Origin: Lysobacteraceae bacterium
Lineage (GTDB): Bacteria; Pseudomonadota; Gammaproteobacteria; Xanthomonadales; Rhodanobacteraceae
Assembly: GCA_004143945.1 (NCBI GenBank)
Contig: SEHB01000006.1
Location: 124,001 to 188,000 of the forward strand
DNA: 64,000 nucleotides
Direction of reading: 5' to 3'
Positions 26,428-36,178 of this stretch are shown here, piece after piece. The translations under genes were made by a program, and so were the position numbers. How positions within the stretch are numbered: the stretch's first letter is position 1; each line of letters begins with the position of its first letter. Under the pieces are notes generated by a model. It worked only from the letters and a program-made list of their open reading frames with translations. It ran no database searches and was not told the origin of the DNA.

Positions 26428-29400
26428 TCAGGCCGCATGCGCGATCGAGGCGCGCGAGGCGTCCTCGTGCGCACGCGCGGCGGTGGGCGGGTTGCGCGTC
26501 ATCAGGCGCATCAGGCTCGGCAGCAGCAGCAGCGAGAACACCATCGCGACGATCACGCCGCCGACGTTGACCGCTGCGAGCCCGCGGTAGATCACGCTGC
26601 CCGGCCCCGGGTTGATCGCCATCGGCAGCGCGCCGAGCGCGCCGGTCAGCGTGCTCGCGAGGATCGCGCGCAGGCGCTGGTTCAGCGCGAGGCGGATCGA
26701 TTCGTCGAGCGCGTGGCCGTGGTTCTGCGCATCGCGCGTGCGGTCGACGAGCAGGATCGCGTGGTTGACGATGATGCCGACCATCATGATGAAGCCGATC
26801 ATCGTGAGCATGTCGAGCGGCTGGAACGCGACGAGGCCGAGCACGCGCAGGCCGAGCACGCCGCCGACCAGTGCGACCGGCACCGTCAGCACGACGACCA
26901 GCGCGTCGCGCAGCGACCGGAACATCGCGGCCATCAGCAGGAACAGCACGAGCAGAGCGAGCACGAAGTTCTTGCCCATCGTCGCGACCGTCGCTTCGAG
27001 CCGGTCGGCCGCGCCGGCGAGGCGGATGTTCGCGTCGGGCGGCAGCTTCGCCTCCAGCGCGGGCACGATCTTCTGCTCGATCGTCGCGAGCGCGTCCTCC
27101 AGCGAGAGCGTCTGCGGCGGGTCCATCGTCAGCGTGACGGTGCGCCGGTGGTCGAGGCGGCGGATCTGGCCCGGACCCTGCTTCATCTCGAGCCGGATCA
27201 CCTCGCCGAGCGGGACGACTGCGCCGGTCGGCGTGACCAGCGGCGCTTCGGCGAGCGCCTCGGCGGTCTCGCGCCCGTCCGCGCGCAGGATGATGGGCAG
27301 GCGATTCTGGCCGTCGAAGTACTCGCCGAGCCAGGCGCCGTCGCCCAGCGCGCGCACGATCGTGCCGACCGTCGCGCGGTCCCAGCCGGCTTCGGCGATG
27401 CGACGGTCGTCCGGGATCGCATGCATTTCGAGCGCGACCTGGTCGGTGTTCGGATTCGCCTGCACGTTGGCGCCGGGGAATTCCTGTTCGAGCAGCGTGC
27501 GGCCTTCTTCGGCGACGCGCGTGAGCGTCTGCGCGTCGTCGCTCTGCAGGTGGATCGCGACCGAGCGCGCCGAGCCGCCGACGCCGCCGAACAGCTCGCC
27601 CTCGGTCGCGAATGCGCGCGTGTCGGGGAATCCCTTCACGATCTCGTCGCGCATGATCGCCTCGAGCTCGCCGATGCGCGATTCGTCGACCACGCGCGCG
27701 CCGATCGTGCCGCCGCCGGGCCACAGCCAGACGTAGTAGTTCTTGAGCTGCGGCTGCTTCTCGCCCTTCATGTACGGCTGCAGGCGCTCGATCAGCGTGC
27801 CGCCGATTTCGCGGTTCACCACTTCCGGGCTCATGCCGGGCGGGAAGCTGAAGAACGCGTCGATCGCGGCGCGCTTGACCGGCGGCAGGTAGTCGAGCTT
27901 GGGCAGGAAGTACCAGCTCGCGGCGAGCGGCAGCACGAGCAGCGCGAGCACCCAGCCGATCTGCTTCGGGCGCGTGTCGGTCCAGCGCAGGATGCGTTCG
28001 GTCAACGCGGGCCAGCCGTCGCCGTAGCCGGACTTGAGCTTCTTCGCCTTGAGCCAGCCGCCCGCCGCGGCCGGCAGCACGGTGATCGCGACGACGATCG
28101 AGAGCGCCACCGCGATCGAGATCGTGAGCGCGAGGTCGGAGAAGATCTGGCCTTCGACGTCCTGCAGGAACAACACCGGCAGGAACACCGCGATCGTCGT
28201 GATCGTGGACGCGATCAGCGCGGGCACCACCTGCTGCGTGCCCTCGCGCGCGGCCTCGACCGGCGTCATCCCCGCTTCCTTGAGCCGGATGATGTTGCCG
28301 GACACGACGATCGCCCCTTCGACGACCATGCCGACCGCGAACGCGAGGCCAGCGAGCGAGATCACGTTGAGGCTGCGACCACCGAGTTCGAGTGCGCCGA
28401 ACGTCGCGAACAGGCACACCGGGATCGCGCTCGCGATCAGCAGCGTCGCGCGCCAGTCGCGCATGAACCACCAGACGCAGACCAGCGCGAGCAGCGCGCC
28501 GACGATGAGGTTCTCCGTCAGCAGGTGCACCGCGCGGTGGATGAACAGCGAGGCGTCGAAGCTCTGCTCGATCGCGAGCCCGCGCGCCTTCAGCGTGCCT
28601 TCGCGCAGTTCCTCGACGACCGACTTCACCTGCTCGAGCGTGCCGAGCACGTTCGCGCCGGGTGCGCGCAGGATCTGCAGTCCGATCGCGGGATTGCCGT
28701 TCTGGTAGACGAAGAACTGCTGCTCGGGCGGGCGCTTCTCGATCGTCGCGACGTCGCCGAGCCGGACCGGCCGGCCGTCGCGCCACGCGAGCACGAGCTC
28801 GCCGAGATCCTCGGGTTGGTAGCGCCCGGTGAAGCGCAGCGTGTACTGCTGGCGGCCGAGCCCGATCTGGCCGGCCGACACGTCGGTCGCGCGCGCGGCG
28901 CGCTGCGCGATCTCCGGAATGCCGACCCCGAGCGCGGCCGCGCGCGCGAGGTCGACCGTGATGCGGATGTCGTCGGGCGGTCCCGCGTTGACGTTCACCG
29001 CGGCCACGCCGGGCACCGATTCGATGCGCGGCTTGACGACGTCCTCGATGAAGCTGCGCTGGTCCGCGATCGCGCCCTCGGTGCCGGGCAGCAGCTGCAC
29101 GAAGAACCAGCCGAGCGAATCGTTCGCGTCGCCGCCGCCGCCACCGATCTGGATCACCGGGCGCTCGGCGTCCTGCGGCTGCGAGCGCACGCGGTTCATG
29201 CGCCCGATCACGTCGACGAGCGCGGTGCGCATGTCGGTGCCGATCGCGAACGTCAGGTTGATGAAGCTGCCACCCGCATTCGCGTTGCCCTGCACTTCCT
29301 CGACGCCGGGCAGGCCCTGCAACACCTGCTCCTGCGGCTCGAGCAGCTCGGCCTCGGTTTCCTCGGGCGAGGCGGCGCGCCAGGCCGTGAAGATCGTGAT

Positions 29401-29532
29401 GTTCGGCCGGTCGATGTCGGGAAACAGCTGCAGCGGCAACTTGCCGAGGGCCATCCCGCCGAACAGGCAGATCAGCAGCACGCAGACCGCGACTGCGATC
29501 GGGTTGCGGATGGACGCATCGATCAGGCGCAT
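26428..29532 (-). CDS. RND efflux transporter permease
   Basis: The 1034-residue inner-membrane pump has the RND layout of twelve helices with two large periplasmic loops. The first helix begins MRLIDASIRNPIAVAVCVLL. The proton-relay helix reads FAVGMVVEGAIVVSGN: one acidic residue (Glu) stands where AcrB has Asp-Asp. The late helix has MIGFIMMVGIIVNHAILLVD. The substrate is not predictable; the single acidic residue recalls metal pumps such as CusA, but Met-relay residues cannot be judged here. ATG 29532 follows GGAGA; an upstream GTG/ATG extension is rejected. It precedes the adaptor gene. Confidence 0.92.
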   Translation of the reverse strand: MRLIDASIRNPIAVAVCVLLICLFGGMALGKLPLQLFPDIDRPNITIFTAWRAASPEETEAELLEPQEQVLQGLPGVEEVQGNANAGGSFINLTFAIGTDMRTALVDVIGRMNRVRSQPQDAERPVIQIGGGGGDANDSLGWFFVQLLPGTEGAIADQRSFIEDVVKPRIESVPGVAAVNVNAGPPDDIRITVDLARAAALGVGIPEIAQRAARATDVSAGQIGLGRQQYTLRFTGRYQPEDLGELVLAWRDGRPVRLGDVATIEKRPPEQQFFVYQNGNPAIGLQILRAPGANVLGTLEQVKSVVEELREGTLKARGLAIEQSFDASLFIHRAVHLLTENLIVGALLALVCVWWFMRDWRATLLIASAIPVCLFATFGALELGGRSLNVISLAGLAFAVGMVVEGAIVVSGNIIRLKEAGMTPVEAAREGTQQVVPALIASTITTIAVFLPVLFLQDVEGQIFSDLALTISIAVALSIVVAITVLPAAAGGWLKAKKLKSGYGDGWPALTERILRWTDTRPKQIGWVLALLVLPLAASWYFLPKLDYLPPVKRAAIDAFFSFPPGMSPEVVNREIGGTLIERLQPYMKGEKQPQLKNYYVWLWPGGGTIGARVVDESRIGELEAIMRDEIVKGFPDTRAFATEGELFGGVGGSARSVAIHLQSDDAQTLTRVAEEGRTLLEQEFPGANVQANPNTDQVALEMHAIPDDRRIAEAGWDRATVGTIVRALGDGAWLGEYFDGQNRLPIILRADGRETAEALAEAPLVTPTGAVVPLGEVIRLEMKQGPGQIRRLDHRRTVTLTMDPPQTLSLEDALATIEQKIVPALEAKLPPDANIRLAGAADRLEATVATMGKNFVLALLVLFLLMAAMFRSLRDALVVVLTVPVALVGGVLGLRVLGLVAFQPLDMLTMIGFIMMVGIIVNHAILLVDRTRDAQNHGHALDESIRLALNQRLRAILASTLTGALGALPMAINPGPGSVIYRGLAAVNVGGVIVAMVFSLLLLPSLMRLMTRNPPTAARAHEDASRASIAHAA

Positions 29533-30365
29533 GGCGGTCTCTCCAGGTTCCACGGCAGCCTGCGCCGCCCTCCGCGGAAACGGATGCGCCGGGAGTCACG
29601 TTGGTTGCAGGCGATGCGCCGGGCCGTTGGCTGATAGCGCCGGGTGGTGCAACGGTGTGGCCCGGTGGGGCGCGGCGAGCGGCGAGGAGTGCGGCACATG
29701 CCCTCGCCGCTTGCGCCGAGCCTCGTTTGCTCGCGCCGTGCTCATGTCCGTTCGCGCTGAGCGCAGCGGCCGCAAGCCGCGGAACATCACTTCCGTTCGC
29801 GCTGAGCGCAGCGGCCGCAGGCCGCGAAGTCGAAGCGTCCCGCAAGGTGTGGCGATTTCGCGAGCGTGCCCTTCGACTCCGGCCTTCGGTCTGCGCTCAG
29901 GGCGAACGGATCCTACTTCGCCTTGCGCCGAGCGCAGCGGCCGCAGGCCGCGAAGTCGAAGCGTCCCGCAAGGTGTGGCGATTTCGCGAGTGGGCCCTTC
30001 GACTCCGGCCTTCGGCCTGCGCTCAGGGCGAACGGATCCTACTTCGCCTTGCGCCGAGCGCAGCGGCCGCAGGCCCGCGAAGTCGAAGCGTTCCGCAAGG
30101 CGGGGCGATTCCGCGAGTGGGCCCTTCGACTCCGGCCTTCGGCCTGCGCTCAGGGCGAACGGATCCTACTTCGCCGTTCGCGCTGAGCGCAGCGGCCGCA
30201 GGCCGCGAAGTCGAAGCGTCCCGCAAGGCGGGGCGATTCCGCGAGCGGGCCCTTCGACTCCGGCCTTCGGCCTGCGCTCAGGGCGAACGGCAACGGGGGT
30301 CATGCTCGGTCACGCAGGCAGCCGGCCGGCAGCTCGGGTCGAATCCCGGATCCCCAATCCCGACC
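29533..30365. repeat. Cluster of four palindromic repeat units (about 126 bp period)
   Basis: Units begin at about 29799, 29925, 30051 and 30180, the last ending near 30290. A partial arm lies at 29753-29782. Each unit opens with GCGCTGAGCGCAGCGGCCGC, passes a roughly 45-base centre (GTCCCGCAAGGTGTGGCGAT or close variants) and closes with CTTCGACTCCGGCCTTCGGC then CTGCGCTCAGGGCGAACGG. The closing arm is nearly the reverse complement of the opening arm, so each unit is itself a hairpin. The segment also holds single repeat arms of the CCCCAATCCC type near 30348. No gene is supported here; translated reading frames through it simply repeat. Confidence 0.85.
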
Positions 30366-31163
30366 TCAATGCAACAACCGCACCTTGTCCTTGTAACTGC
30401 GCGACAACTTGAGCTGCTGCCCGGAGTCGAGGATCAGGAAGTACTCGCCGTTGAGGTGCGAGCGCAGTTCCTTCACGCGCGAGACGTTGACGATGGTCGA
30501 GCGGTGGATGCGCTGGAAACGCCGCGCGTCGAGGCGGCCCTCGAGTTCGCGCATCGTCGCGCGCAGCACGTGCGTGTCGGTCGGCGTGTGCACGCACATG
30601 TAGTCGCCGGCGGCGTCGATCCAGAGGATCTCGTCGAGCGGCACGCGCAGGATGCGGCCGGCATCCTTGATCGACAGGCGCTCGTCACCCGTGGCCGCGG
30701 TGCTGCCGTCGAGCGCCTGTTCGAGCGTGAGGTCGGGCTTGCCCGACACGTCGCCGAGCAGCCGCAGCAGCCGCGCGCAGTGGTCCTGTGCGTCGCGCGC
30801 GCCGAGTTCGCGTCGCGCGCGCTCGAGCGCGGCGTCGAGGCGCGCGTCCTCGATCGGCTTCAGCAGGTAGTCGATCGCGCTCGCCTCGAACGCGCGCAGC
30901 GCGTACTGGTCGTATGCGGTCACGAACACCGTCAGCGGCATCTGCGAGGCCGGGATCGCGCGCAGCAGCTCGAACCCGTCGACACCGGGCATCTGCACGT
31001 CGAGGAACATCAGCGCGGGCTGGTGCTCGGACACCGCGAAGAACGCTTCGCGCCCGTTGCCGGCTTCGCCGACGACGTCGATGTCGGGATGGCGCGCCAG
31101 GCGCAGGCTGAGGCCGCGCCGGGCGAGCGGCTCGTCGTCGACGATCAGGGTGCGGATTCGCAT
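30366..31163 (-). CDS. LytTR-family response regulator
   Basis: The 265-residue regulator has a receiver domain at 1-120 (LIVDDEPLARRG, phosphoacceptor Asp in MFLDVQMPG, switch Thr in FVTAYD, Lys in YLLKPIE). A LytTR DNA-binding domain follows at about 160-265 (ILWIDAAGDYMCVHT, FQRIHRSTIVNVSRV). Such regulators pair with LytS/AlgZ-like kinases and often control surface or exported functions. It overlaps the upstream kinase by 19 bases. The next genes in the same direction, beyond the repeat cluster, are the RND pump genes, which are possible targets (inference). Confidence 0.93.
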   Translation of the reverse strand: MRIRTLIVDDEPLARRGLSLRLARHPDIDVVGEAGNGREAFFAVSEHQPALMFLDVQMPGVDGFELLRAIPASQMPLTVFVTAYDQYALRAFEASAIDYLLKPIEDARLDAALERARRELGARDAQDHCARLLRLLGDVSGKPDLTLEQALDGSTAATGDERLSIKDAGRILRVPLDEILWIDAAGDYMCVHTPTDTHVLRATMRELEGRLDARRFQRIHRSTIVNVSRVKELRSHLNGEYFLILDSGQQLKLSRSYKDKVRLLH

Positions 31164-32248
31164 GCAGCGCGGTCCTCAAGCTGGGCGGTTTCGTACGGGA
31201 ACTGGATGCGGACTTCGGTACCTTGCGGCTGCAGCCGGACGATCGTGAAGTGCTGTTGGTCACCGTAGAGCACGTTCAGGCGTTCGCGCGTGTTGGCGAG
31301 GCCGACACCATGGCCGTCGCTGCGCTCGGGGCGATAGTCGAGGCTGCCGGGTCCGTCGTCGCGCAACGCGATGTCGAGGATGCCGCCCTCCACGCGCGCG
31401 ATGATCTCGATCCGGCCGCCTTCCTCGCGCCGCGACACGCCGTACTTGACCGCGTTCTCGATCACCGGCTGCAGGATCAGGCTCGGCACCAGCGCGTCAC
31501 CCGCCGGCGGCGTCACGAGGATGCCGACCGCGAGCCGGTCACCGAACCTGAGCTGCTCGATCGCGAGATAGCGCCGGATCGCGCCGATCTCCTGGTCGAG
31601 CGTGATCTTCTGTTCGGGATCGCTGTCGAGCGAATAGCGCAGGAACCCCGACAGCGCGCCGACCATCCCGTTGGCGGGTTCGCGCTGGCCGTCGAGGATC
31701 AGCGTCGAGATCGCATTCAGCGTGTTGAACAGGAAGTGCGGGTTGAGCTGGTAGCGCAGCATGCGCAACTGCGCCTGGTGCGCCATCGCGGTCGCCTTGA
31801 GCGCGGTTTCCTTCTCCTGCTGCAGCTGCCGCGCGAGCTTGATGCCGACGTAGGCGCCGGCCCACGCGAGCAGCAGGTAGAACCAGCCGAAGAAGTAGGA
31901 GATGTAGCCGAGCCAGCTCGGCGGCGGCTTGCAGTCGGTGCAGACGCCGTAGATCGCGAGCGCCCACGCGTAGCCGCCGACCAGCGAACACACCGTCAGC
32001 GCGCCCGCACCCCAGGCGATGCGCTGGCGCGGCGTACGGTTCCAGGTCGACTTCAGCACAGCGCGCACGACCAAGGTCAGCGCGAACCCGCAGACGCTGT
32101 CGAACAGCGCGAGCTTGTAATAGCCGACCGGCCGGCCCTGGCCGAGCGCGGCGAGGTAGGTCTCGACGCCGTAGCCGAGCCATACAGCGGTCTGGAGCAG
32201 CCAGAACTGCAGTTGGCGCGACTTCAGCGGGTCGGGAGTGGGGGGCAT
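31145..32248 (-). CDS. LytS/AlgZ-type membrane histidine kinase
   Basis: The 367-residue protein has four hydrophobic segments in its N-terminal half (from FWLLQTAVWLGYGVETYL onward). A short coiled region leads to the His-kinase domain with the phospho-accepting His in YQLNPHFLFNTLNAIS, the N-box LQPVIENAVKYGVS and the ATP-lid HGVGLANTRERL. The signal is unknown; there is no large periplasmic domain, so it probably senses the membrane. Start MPPTPDP is preferred over an extension to 32329. Its end overlaps the start of the LytTR regulator. Confidence 0.9.
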   Translation of the reverse strand: MPPTPDPLKSRQLQFWLLQTAVWLGYGVETYLAALGQGRPVGYYKLALFDSVCGFALTLVVRAVLKSTWNRTPRQRIAWGAGALTVCSLVGGYAWALAIYGVCTDCKPPPSWLGYISYFFGWFYLLLAWAGAYVGIKLARQLQQEKETALKATAMAHQAQLRMLRYQLNPHFLFNTLNAISTLILDGQREPANGMVGALSGFLRYSLDSDPEQKITLDQEIGAIRRYLAIEQLRFGDRLAVGILVTPPAGDALVPSLILQPVIENAVKYGVSRREEGGRIEIIARVEGGILDIALRDDGPGSLDYRPERSDGHGVGLANTRERLNVLYGDQQHFTIVRLQPQGTEVRIQFPYETAQLEDRAACESAP

Positions 32249-32465
32249 GGTCGCGCGATGGTAGAACGGGAGCGCGCCGGGCGGTGCCGGTTCGGCGTTC
32301 GGTGCGAACGGCTCGTCCCGCCGTCGCACGCTTCCGACGTGGACGATCGGCGGGGGCTGCCAGCGAGCCGCGTCACGGCGGTGCGGGTTCGCCGACTCGA
32401 AAGCGCCGCATTCAGGTGGTCAGCATCCGCCAAAAAAGCGCGCAGGGCTCCGGCAAGGTTTGCCC
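32249..32465. other. Gap between the kinase and the tandem hairpin array
   Basis: This part of the 330-base spacer should contain the leftward promoter of the kinase. No convincing promoter, small gene or repeat was seen. It passes into the 37-base tandem hairpin array at 32466. Confidence 0.4.
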
Positions 32466-32570
32466 AGTGAAAAGGCCGCATTGCTGCGGCGACGTCTATG
32501 CAATGAAAAAGGCCGCATTGCTGCGGCGAGGTTTCTTCAATGAAAAAGGCCGCATTGCTGCGGCCTTTTT
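32466..32570. repeat. Three tandem 37-base hairpin repeats ending in a terminator
   Basis: The core AAAAGGCCGCATTGCTGCGG recurs three times at a 37-base period (GG at 32474, 32511 and 32548). Only the copy nearest the tRNA has the full complementary arm CTTTTT; the other two keep the GC stem but end in CGACGTC or CGAGGTT. It looks like local duplication of a terminator hairpin with decay of outer copies. Confidence 0.85.
32540..32570 (-). terminator. Bidirectional intrinsic terminator of tRNA-Asn
   Basis: A perfect 12-base stem AAAAAGGCCGCA/TGCGGCCTTTTT with loop TTGC gives T-runs in both directions. It lies eight bases beyond the tRNA 3' end. Confidence 0.9.
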
Positions 32571-32577
32571 GCGCATC

Positions 32578-32654
32578 TGGCGCCCGAAGTTGGACTCGAA
32601 CCAACGACCCCCTGATTAACAGTCAAGTGCTCTAACCAGCTGAGCTATTCGGGC
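32578..32654 (-). tRNA. tRNA-Asn (GTT)
   Basis: On the minus strand the 77-base gene has acceptor stem GCCCGAA/TTCGGGC, D-arm AGCTGGTTA, anticodon loop CTGTTAA with anticodon GTT, T-loop TTCGAGT, discriminator G and an encoded CCA. It lies 34 bases after the pseudopilin gene on the same strand. Confidence 0.97.
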
Positions 32655-32688
32655 GAGCCGCGTATTTTCTTCCGGAGTGCCGGCCTCG

Positions 32689-33255
32689 TCAAGCCTCGGT
32701 CGTGGCGGCCGCATCGAGGCAGGCGCGGGCGGCAGCGGGCGTGGCGACGCCGCGGCGCACGCGGCCGGAGGGGCTGACCACGACCGTGCTCGCGCCGCTC
32801 GCGCCACTCCGGCGGTCGCAGATGGTCAGCGTGAGGTTGGTGCCGGCGGCGCTGCCGTCGGGGCGGTAGTCGAGCACGACGCGGCCGCTGCTCGAGACGA
32901 TCGCGACGCCGCTTGCGTGCACCTGGCCGACCGCGAGCAGCGGTTCGTGGTCCGCGCGGACGCGGTCGTGGTCGAGGTCGACGTAGAGGATCCAGCCCTG
33001 GTGCCAGGTCGTCGTGCGCGCGCAGTGCTCGGCGTCGAGGCTCGGGCACACCACGACATGGCCGCCGTGGTTCACCGCCGCGATGCGCGCCTGGTTCAGC
33101 GAGGTTTCGAGCACGTTGCGAGCGGTGCGCGCCTGCGTGCGCCCGATGAAGGATCCGAACGCGGGTGCCGCGAGGGTCGACAGCACCGCGACGATCGCGA
33201 GCACCATCAGGAGTTCGACCAGCGTGAAGCCGCGGGGTATGCGCGAGGCGTGCAT
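32689..33255 (-). CDS. GspH/FimT-type minor pseudopilin
   Basis: The 188-residue protein has a class III prepilin leader, MHASRIPRG, cut before the methylated Phe in GFTLVELLMVLAIVAVLS. Glu5 is present, a long N-terminal helix follows, and then a GspH-like globular domain with a probable Cys pair (VCPSLDAEHC). Such proteins prime type IV pili or type II secretion pseudopili, or act in DNA uptake. It stands alone: no other pilin, prepilin peptidase or assembly gene is nearby. The start at 33255 gives a normal leader; an upstream ATG would add 36 residues. Confidence 0.88.
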   Translation of the reverse strand: MHASRIPRGFTLVELLMVLAIVAVLSTLAAPAFGSFIGRTQARTARNVLETSLNQARIAAVNHGGHVVVCPSLDAEHCARTTTWHQGWILYVDLDHDRVRADHEPLLAVGQVHASGVAIVSSSGRVVLDYRPDGSAAGTNLTLTICDRRSGASGASTVVVSPSGRVRRGVATPAAARACLDAAATTEA

Positions 33256-33384
33256 GGGGCAGGTCCGTTGCGTGGATGCCCCGTCATGTTCGATCGCGTG
33301 CGCGCCGCGGTCGAGCGCCGCGTGCCGACGCCTCGCGTAGGAAATCGCCGCGTCGCGGTTCATGAGCGTGCGGGCACCTGCTCC

Positions 33385-33390
33385 TATAAT
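33385..33390 (+). promoter_or_regulatory. -10 element of uvrB
   Basis: A perfect TATAAT lies 24 bases before the uvrB ATG. The -35 is unclear (TTCATG at 33359 is 20 bases away). No CTG-N10-CAG or other obvious LexA palindrome overlaps it. Confidence 0.6.
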
Positions 33391-33413
33391 CGAAGATCCG
33401 CACGGACACGCCG

Positions 33414-35429
<2,016 letters not shown>

Positions 35430-35791
35430 GGACGCAGACGAACAGCGGCCAAGGGGATGGGCAGGAGCGGCGCGCAGGCGGCGAGTCTGCTCTTGTGGGA
35501 GGGACTTCAGTCCCGAGCTTTTCGCGCGTCGCATCGGTGCTGGAGCCCCTCCCACCAGAGGCAAGGCGTCGGGAGCCAGGGTGCGTGGTGCCAGTCGCAC
35601 GGTTCGGGCCGGCGAGCATCGCGCTTGCCGGGTTGTCGCTGGACCGGGGCCTGTGGTACCTTGCGCGCCCCTCGCGGGGGTGAAGTTTGGTCGCGCGACG
35701 ACGCGGCGTGGCCTCACCCCTTGCCCTCTCCCGCAGGCGGGAGAGGGGGAGTGAACATCGCGTTTTGCGCGATGGTTTATCATCAAAAGAC
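35430..35791. repeat. uvrB-tRNA-Val spacer with short palindromic repeats
   Basis: The 362-base spacer contains GTGGGAGGGACTTCAGTCCC at 35494-35513, with the internal palindrome GGGACTTCAGTCCC, answered by CCCCTCCCAC near 35554. It also holds CCCTCTCCCGCAGGCGGGAG at 35724-35743, continuing to AGGGGGAG. Both are short inverted repeats of the kind scattered through Lysobacterales genomes (from memory). TATCAT at 35778-35783 may be the -10 of the tRNA. No gene is seen. Confidence 0.6.
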
Positions 35792-35866
35792 GGGCGGTTA
35801 GCTCAGCGGTAGAGCACTACCTTGACATGGTAGGGGTCACAAGTTCGATCCTTGTACCGCCCACCA
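35792..35866 (+). tRNA. tRNA-Val (GAC)
   Basis: The 75-base gene has acceptor stem GGGCGGT/ACCGCCC, D-arm AGCGGTA, anticodon loop TTGACAT with anticodon GAC, T-loop TTCGATC, discriminator A and an encoded CCA. Confidence 0.97.
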
Positions 35867-35875
35867 ATTACTTTT

Positions 35876-35973
35876 GCCATCGTCCCTGATGGCGGGGTAT
35901 TGGAATGTTGGTCCGGCGTGCGATTGCGCGCCGTTGCCGAGCATTTAGACCGGCCATCCATGGCCGGACTTTT
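35876..35973 (+). repeat. Two-hairpin repeat beside tRNA-Val
   Basis: Hairpin GCCATC-gtccct-GATGGC (35876-35893) and hairpin CCGGCCA-tcca-TGGCCGG (35950-35967) followed by ACTTTT. The second could end tRNA-Val transcription. The loops GTCCCT and TCCA recur in a pair of hairpins at 43715-43757 just upstream of tRNA-Pro. Confidence 0.6.
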
Positions 35974-36043
35974 CAAATGAAGCAATGAAGCACAGTCACA
36001 GGCACGGAAAGAGGGAGCCGTAGTTCGAAAGAACACGATCACC

Positions 36044-36070
36044 ATGACGCGAACCTCGACGCTCCACTGA
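36044..36070 (+). CDS. Candidate threonine leader peptide MTRTSTLH
   Basis: An eight-codon reading frame, ATG-ACG-CGA-ACC-TCG-ACG-CTC-CAC then TGA, has three threonine codons. It lies 109 bases before thrS and 34 bases before an intrinsic terminator. Its ribosome site is weak (GAAAGAA about 12 bases upstream). It is called because position and composition match amino-acid attenuators; translation is unproved. Confidence 0.45.
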   Translation: MTRTSTLH

Positions 36071-36103
36071 GAACCTCGCGCTTCGTCCCGTGGCTGTAGA
36101 AGG

Positions 36104-36127
36104 AAAGGGCGCGACGCGCCCTTTTTT
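36104..36127 (+). terminator. Intrinsic terminator in the thrS leader
   Basis: The stem AAAGGGCGC/GCGCCCTTT with a three-base loop runs into six Ts (36122-36127). It lies 52 bases before the thrS ATG, inside the leader. Confidence 0.8.
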
Positions 36128-36178
36128 GTTGCCTGTGGTTTCCGCACGACGTGGCGGGACCGAACGCTGGAACCGACC

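Larger units (their letters stand above)
36044..36127 (+). promoter_or_regulatory. Candidate thrS transcription attenuator
   Basis: Three pairings can be drawn. Pause stem CGCGA/TCGCG (36048-36052 with 36076-36080) overlaps the Thr codons. Antiterminator CGCGCTTCGTCCC (36077-36089) pairs with GGGCGCGACGCG (36107-36118), with a few mismatches. Terminator GGGCGC-gac-GCGCCC (36107-36121) is followed by six Ts. A ribosome stalled on Thr codons would block the first, free the second and disrupt the third, allowing thrS to be read. Confidence 0.5.

Noticed and set aside
25246-29634. 1462-codon frame antisense to the RND operon
   Set aside because: It is a composition shadow (Arg/Asp/His-rich, low complexity) of two well-supported genes on the minus strand.
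29753-30290. CRISPR array
   Set aside because: Units are about 126 bases, themselves palindromic and near-identical throughout, with no unique spacers and no cas genes nearby.
28829-31268. Reading frames through the 29.8-30.3 kb repeats (two frames over 500 codons)
   Set aside because: The translated peptide merely repeats (ERSGRRP..., FGLRSGRTD...) with the DNA unit and overlaps real minus-strand genes at both ends.
33360-33413. LexA/SOS box at uvrB
   Set aside because: No CTG-N10-CAG or similar palindrome overlaps the TATAAT box; SOS control cannot be claimed.
35985-36023. 12-codon frame with three His codons upstream of the thrS leader (starts 35985)
   Set aside because: No ribosome site, and His has no link to thrS; kept only as a note.
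35867-36178. T-box riboswitch upstream of thrS
   Set aside because: No T-box consensus sequence or specifier-loop architecture is visible; the leader-peptide model fits better.
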